Shown in pieces: positions 59,817 through 64,000 of a stretch of DNA of 64,000 nucleotides. The DNA is taken from the NCBI GenBank assembly GCA_002281775.1, contig NCGY01000006.1:1-64000 (forward strand). Direction: 5' to 3'. Every line of letters begins with the position of its first letter. Within the stretch, counting starts at the first letter, position 1. Made by a program: the position numbers and the translations under genes. Below the pieces are notes generated by a model, which ran no database searches, was not told the DNA's origin, and worked only from the letters and a program-made list of their open reading frames with translations. The stretch comes from Hydrogenophilales bacterium 16-64-46. Lineage in GTDB: Bacteria > Pseudomonadota > Gammaproteobacteria > Burkholderiales > Thiobacillaceae.

Positions 59817-61019
59817 ATGTCACGCTTAGCCACGCTTTTTGCCTCCAGTCTGGCTGCCGTGCTGGCTGCCTGCGGCCAGCCCGACGCGGGCCCGCAGCAG
59901 CAGGGCGGCATGCCGCCGCCAGCGGCCGTGACCGCCGAGACAGTCACGCCCCGGACGGTGCCGGTCAACTTCGAATACGTCGGCCGGCTGGAAGCCTCGC
60001 GCGAAGTGGAAATCCGCCCGCGCATTTCGGCGCTGATCGAACGTCGGCATTTCGAGGAAGGCGCGCCGGTCAAGGCCGGGGCACTGCTCTACACGCTGGA
60101 TTCCGGCAGTCAGCAGGCGCAGGTACGCGCCGCCGAGGCCGAACTGGCCAATCGCCTCGCGGTGTACAAGGAAGCGCAGGTCGAACACGCGCGCAACCAG
60201 TCGCTGGCAGCACAGGGCTTTGTCAGCCAGCGCGCGCTCGACGCCACCCAGGCCGCGCTGGAAGTGGCGCGTGCCGGCGTCAAATCCGCCGAAGCCGGCC
60301 TCGCCGACGCCCGCATCAGCCGCACCTACACCGAAATTCGCGCCCCCATCGCCGGCGTGATGGGGCGGGCGCTGCAAGTCGAAGGCGCGCTGGTGGCGCC
60401 GACCGGGACGGCGCTGACCACGCTGGCGCAGATACACCCGCTGTACGCGCGTTTCTCCATCGGCGAGGACGAGCGCCTAACGCTGGAAAAACAGATCGCC
60501 GAAGGCGCGCTGCAGGCAGGCCGGCAGCAAGTCGGGCTGGTGCTCGCCGACGGCAGCCGCGTCGACGCCAGCGGCAAGCTGAATTTCAGTGACTACAAGG
60601 CCAACCCCGAAACCGGCGCGTTCGACATGCGGGCCGAATTCGCCAACGCCGACGGTGCGTTGAAGCCCGGCCAGTTCGTGCGCGTGATCATCGAAGGCGG
60701 CAGCCTGCCCGACGCCATCACGGTACCGCAGGCAGCCGTGCAGGACGGCCCGACCGGCAAGTTCGTCTATGTCGCCACTCCCGGCGACAAGGGGATGACG
60801 GTGGCCCTGCCCCGGCCGGTGGTCGTAGGGGCATGGACGGGTGGCGATCCCGACCAATCTGCCGGGCGCTGGGTGATCCGCCAGGGTCTCAAAGCGGGCG
60901 ACCGTGTCATCGTCGACGGCATGGCGCGGATTTTCTTCCCGGGCATGCCGGTCGCGGCGAGCGAAGCCGGGGCCACGCCGGCGCAGCCTGCCGCGCCGCC
61001 CGCGCAAGCCGCCAAGTAA
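59817..61019 (+). CDS. RND efflux periplasmic adaptor lipoprotein (AcrA/MexA-like)
   Basis: A 400-residue membrane-fusion protein. The N-terminus has a signal peptide and lipobox (LAAVLAACGQ, Cys about residue 18), then the barrel-sandwich (VEIRPRISALIERRHFEEG), a helical hairpin (KEAQVEHARNQSLAAQGFVS) and the lipoyl return (YTEIRAPIAGVMGRA). It links the inner-membrane RND pump to an outer-membrane channel. ATG 59817 follows GGGGAG. The RND gene follows after 15 bp. Confidence 0.93.
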   Translation: MSRLATLFASSLAAVLAACGQPDAGPQQQGGMPPPAAVTAETVTPRTVPVNFEYVGRLEASREVEIRPRISALIERRHFEEGAPVKAGALLYTLDSGSQQAQVRAAEAELANRLAVYKEAQVEHARNQSLAAQGFVSQRALDATQAALEVARAGVKSAEAGLADARISRTYTEIRAPIAGVMGRALQVEGALVAPTGTALTTLAQIHPLYARFSIGEDERLTLEKQIAEGALQAGRQQVGLVLADGSRVDASGKLNFSDYKANPETGAFDMRAEFANADGALKPGQFVRVIIEGGSLPDAITVPQAAVQDGPTGKFVYVATPGDKGMTVALPRPVVVGAWTGGDPDQSAGRWVIRQGLKAGDRVIVDGMARIFFPGMPVAASEAGATPAQPAAPPAQAAK

Positions 61020-61034
61020 GCGGGGGCCGCCACC

Positions 61035-64000
61035 ATGCTCTCGCGCTACTTCATCGACCGGCCGATTTTCTCGACGGTCCTGTCCATCCTCGTCGTGCTC
61101 GCCGGCCTGCTGGCGATGCGCGTGTTGCCGATCGCACAATATCCCGAAATCGCGCCGCCGGTTGTCACCGTGCGCGCGATCTATCCCGGCGCGTCTGCCG
61201 TCGTGCTCGAACAGACCGTCGCCGCGCCGCTGGAAAACGCGATCAACGGCATCGAGGACATGATGTACATGTCCTCCACCTCGGCGTCGAACGGCGTGCT
61301 GGAAATCCAGGTCACCTTCGAAATCGGCTCCGATGTGGACCGCGCCGCGCTCAACGTCAACAACCGCGTGAAGCAGGCCGAAGCGCGGCTGCCGGAGGAG
61401 GTGCGCCGCCAGGGCGTGACGGTGGAGAAGGGCTCGTCGGCCTTCCTCCAGGTGCTCGCCTTCCTCTCGCCCGACGGCCGCTTCGATGATCTCTACACCA
61501 GCAACTACGTCACCTTGAATGTGCTGGATCGCCTGAAGCGCATCCCCGGCACGACCAACGTGCAGATCTTCGGCGCGAAGGACTACGCGATGCGCATCTG
61601 GCTGAAGCCCGACCGCATGGCACAGCTGGGGGTGACGGTCGCCGATCTCACGCGCGCGATCAACGAACAGAACGCGCAGTTTGCGCCGGGCAAGATCGGC
61701 CAGCCGCCGATCGATCAGGGGCAGTCGCTGGTGTATTCGCTCACCGCCAAGGGCCGGCTCGCCGACCCGAAGGAATTCGAGGCCATCGTCGTGCGCGCCA
61801 ACGCCGATGGTTCGCTGCTGCGGCTCTCAGATGTCGCACGGGTCGAGCTCGGCTCCAAGGATTACGACTTCAACGGCCTGTACAACGGCAAACCAGCCAC
61901 ACTGGTCGGCATCTTCCTGCAGCCGGGCGCGAATGCGTTGGAGGTCGGCGACGAGGTGAAACGCACGGTCGAGGAACTGAAGAAAAACTTCCCTGAAGGC
62001 CTGGATTACGCCATTCCCTACGACACCACGCGCTTCGTCGAAGTGTCGATCCGCGAGGTGCTGAAAACCCTGGGAGAGGCCATCCTGCTGGTCGTGCTGG
62101 TGGTGTTCGTCTTTCTTCAAAACTGGCGCGCGACGCTGATTCCGATCCTCGCCGTGCCGGTGTCGCTGCTGGGCACCTTCGTCGGCCTGTTGCTGCTCGG
62201 CTACTCGATCAATACCTTGACGCTCTTCGGCATGGTGCTGTCGATCGGCATCGTCGTCGACGACGCCATCGTGGTGCTGGAAAACATCGAGCGCATCATC
62301 CATGAAGAGAAGAAATCACCGCGTGAGGCCGCGTTGAAAGCCATGCGCGAGGTCACCGGGCCGGTCATCGCCATCGTGCTGGTGCTGTGCGCGGTGTTCA
62401 TTCCCATCGCCTTCCTGGGCGGCCTCACCGGCGAGCTGTATCGCCAGTTTGCCGTCACCATTTCCATCGCCGTCGTCATCTCGGGCCTGGTCGCGCTGAC
62501 GCTCACGCCGGCGCTTTGCGTGGCGCTGCTCAAGGGCGAAAAGCCGCACGAACCGGGTCGTTTCTTCCGCGCCTTCAACGCCGGCTTCGCGCGCTTCACC
62601 CACGGCTATCTCGGCGGTGTCACGTTCCTGATGCGGCGCTCGCTGATCGCACTCGTCATCTATGGCCTGATGATTGCCGCTGCGCTCGTGCTGTGGACGA
62701 AAACGCCGGGCAGCCTCGTACCCAACGAAGACCAGGGCTACTACATCAGCGCGGCGTACCTGCCAGACGGCGCAACGCTCGCCCGCACCACCGACGTGGT
62801 GAAGCAGATTGATGCCATAGCCCGCAAGGATCCGGCGGTCGAACACGTGGTGGCGTTTGCCGGGCTCGACTTCCTCGGCGGCGGTTTCCGCAACAGCGCG
62901 GCGACCATCTTCGTCGCCGCGCGCCACTGGGACGAACGCGACAAGACCATCGACCAGATGGTCGGCGAAATCTCCGGCGCGACCGCCCATATCAAGGAAG
63001 CGCTGGTGCTCGCGTTCGCGCCGCCGCCGATCTTTGGCCTGGGCAACGCGGGTGGCTTCGAGTTCTACATCCAGAACAAGGGCGAGGGCGACCCGAAGAA
63101 GCTTGCACAGGTTGCCGACACCTTCCTCGCCGCTGCGCGTGCGGACAAGCGCCTGGCCCAGGTGCTCACGCTGTGGCGGCCGCACGTGCCGCAGCTCTAT
63201 GTCGATGTCGACCGCGAAAAGGCCAAGATGCTCGGCGTGAAAATCGACGACGTGTTCAACACGCTGTCGGCCACGCTGGGCAGCTATTACGTCAACGACT
63301 TCAACAAATACGGCCGCACCTGGCAGGTGCTGATGAGCGCCGAACCCGGCGCGCGCAAGACGCCGCAGGACGTGTCCGCACTGTATGTGCCGAACGCCAG
63401 CGGCGACATGGTGCCGATGTCGGCACTGGCGCGTGTGAGCTTCTCGTCCGGCCCGGAAACGCTCGACCGCTACAACAACTACCAGGCGGTGAAGATCCTG
63501 GGCAGTGCGGTGCCGGGTATCAGCTCGGGGCAGGCGCTCGCCATCGTCGACGAAATCGCGAAGAAGACCCTGCCGCCGGATTTCAGCTACGAGTGGACGT
63601 CCGCGTCATTCCAGGAAAAACGCTCGGGCGGCACAGCCGGCTTTGCGCTGGCGCTGGCGGTGTTGATGGTGTTCCTCATCCTTGCCGCGCTTTACGAGAA
63701 ATGGTCGCTGCCGTTCGCTGTGCTGATGGCGCTTCCCTTCGGTACCTTCGGCGCGCTCGCGGCGGTATGGCTGCGCGGACTCACCAACGACGTGTATTTC
63801 CAGATCGGTCTCGTGACGCTCCTGGGACTGGCAGCCAAGAACGCAATCCTCATCGTCGAATACGCGGTGATGAAAAAGGACGAAGGCTATTCCAGCGTCG
63901 CGGCGGCGCTCGAAGCTGCGCGCCTGCGCTTCCGCCCGATCCTGATGACCTCGCTGGCGTTCATCCTGGGCGTCGTGCCGTTGGCGATCTCAAGCGGCGC
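61035..64000 (+). CDS. RND multidrug efflux transporter (AcrB/MexB-like), 3' truncated
   Basis: About 988 codons are present and the frame is open at the window end; AcrB homologues have roughly 1050. It starts MLSRYFIDRPIFSTVLSILV with YPEIAPPVVTVRAIYPGAS following. The TM4 proton-relay aspartates are in SIGIVVDDAIVVLENIERII, and a later LLGLAAKNAILIVEYAV marks TM10. A HAE1-type hydrophobe exporter is expected. The outer-membrane partner, if in the operon, lies beyond the window. Confidence 0.95.
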   Translation, partial: MLSRYFIDRPIFSTVLSILVVLAGLLAMRVLPIAQYPEIAPPVVTVRAIYPGASAVVLEQTVAAPLENAINGIEDMMYMSSTSASNGVLEIQVTFEIGSDVDRAALNVNNRVKQAEARLPEEVRRQGVTVEKGSSAFLQVLAFLSPDGRFDDLYTSNYVTLNVLDRLKRIPGTTNVQIFGAKDYAMRIWLKPDRMAQLGVTVADLTRAINEQNAQFAPGKIGQPPIDQGQSLVYSLTAKGRLADPKEFEAIVVRANADGSLLRLSDVARVELGSKDYDFNGLYNGKPATLVGIFLQPGANALEVGDEVKRTVEELKKNFPEGLDYAIPYDTTRFVEVSIREVLKTLGEAILLVVLVVFVFLQNWRATLIPILAVPVSLLGTFVGLLLLGYSINTLTLFGMVLSIGIVVDDAIVVLENIERIIHEEKKSPREAALKAMREVTGPVIAIVLVLCAVFIPIAFLGGLTGELYRQFAVTISIAVVISGLVALTLTPALCVALLKGEKPHEPGRFFRAFNAGFARFTHGYLGGVTFLMRRSLIALVIYGLMIAAALVLWTKTPGSLVPNEDQGYYISAAYLPDGATLARTTDVVKQIDAIARKDPAVEHVVAFAGLDFLGGGFRNSAATIFVAARHWDERDKTIDQMVGEISGATAHIKEALVLAFAPPPIFGLGNAGGFEFYIQNKGEGDPKKLAQVADTFLAAARADKRLAQVLTLWRPHVPQLYVDVDREKAKMLGVKIDDVFNTLSATLGSYYVNDFNKYGRTWQVLMSAEPGARKTPQDVSALYVPNASGDMVPMSALARVSFSSGPETLDRYNNYQAVKILGSAVPGISSGQALAIVDEIAKKTLPPDFSYEWTSASFQEKRSGGTAGFALALAVLMVFLILAALYEKWSLPFAVLMALPFGTFGALAAVWLRGLTNDVYFQIGLVTLLGLAAKNAILIVEYAVMKKDEGYSSVAAALEAARLRFRPILMTSLAFILGVVPLAISSG

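Noticed and set aside
1..64000. tRNA, rRNA and CRISPR loci
   Set aside because: No tRNA-like cloverleaf, rRNA sequence or regularly spaced short repeat was noticed on reading; a covariance-model scan would be needed to exclude a small RNA.

Overview
The window comes from a GC-rich betaproteobacterial chemolithoautotroph, most likely a sulfur oxidiser of the Thiobacillus/Thiomonas type. This rests on a form IA RuBisCO inside a complete alpha-carboxysome operon, a DAB-type inorganic-carbon pump, a TusE/DsrC-like sulfur carrier beside a tandem rhodanese, and housekeeping gene orders (purE-purK, pyrR-pyrB-pyrC'-lnt, rpmB-rpmG, coaBC-dut) usual in Beta- and Gammaproteobacteria. Species cannot be fixed from this sequence alone.

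Layout. 1-2.1 kb: 3' end of a nucleotide-sugar epimerase, then an IS3-family element whose two reading frames are both shifted. 2.1-7.1 kb: DUF192 protein, purK, purE, a small DMT protein, tusE-like carrier, tandem rhodanese, chrA. 7.2-27.7 kb: the CO2-concentrating core. A dabB / small Mrp-like membrane protein / dabA / PII-like operon is followed by a convergent cbbR and then by cbbL-cbbS-csoS2-csoSCA-csoS4A-csoS4B-csoS1(x3)-ferritin-like-acRAF-mcdA-mcdB-cbbQ-cbbO-csoS1D on the plus strand. 28.0-34.6 kb: two SulP anion transporters flanking an RHH regulator, an LCIB-type (theta-like) carbonic anhydrase homologue, a trypsin-like protease and a 99-residue unknown; this may extend the carbon-acquisition island. 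34.9-50.6 kb: thioredoxin, PIN protein, nhaR-htpX, membrane proteins, rsmB-like, acyl-CoA synthetase, FadL-type porin, MscS, desaturase, ribosomal proteins bL33/bL28, radC, coaBC, dut. 50.8-57.6 kb: GGDEF protein, then lnt, pyrC', pyrB, pyrR, ruvX, yqgE on the minus strand. 57.7-64.0 kb: photolyase, a TetR repressor and a divergent RND efflux pump cut by the window end.

How the genes work together (inference from families). DabA/DabB would use the ion gradient to turn CO2 into cytosolic bicarbonate, the PII-like protein would sense cell state, SulP proteins may import bicarbonate or sulfate, and the carboxysome would dehydrate bicarbonate with CsoSCA next to RuBisCO. CbbQO/acRAF would maintain RuBisCO, and McdAB would distribute carboxysomes. 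The dab and cbb promoters share a 15-bp palindrome, ATAACC-N3-GGTTAT, at the same distance from matching -35/-10 elements, so one CbbR probably drives both.

Main points for a second look: the shared dab/cbb operator geometry; two of three csoS1 copies carrying deletions with the same left breakpoint (decay or assembly collapse); a very strong and possibly switchable hairpin between cbbS and csoS2; the LCIB-like protein beside the carboxysome locus; a SulP protein with a coiled-coil insertion; a G9 tract in a porin gene with unusual composition; a dihydroorotase homologue lacking its metal motif; and a good sigma-54 promoter before a diguanylate cyclase gene.
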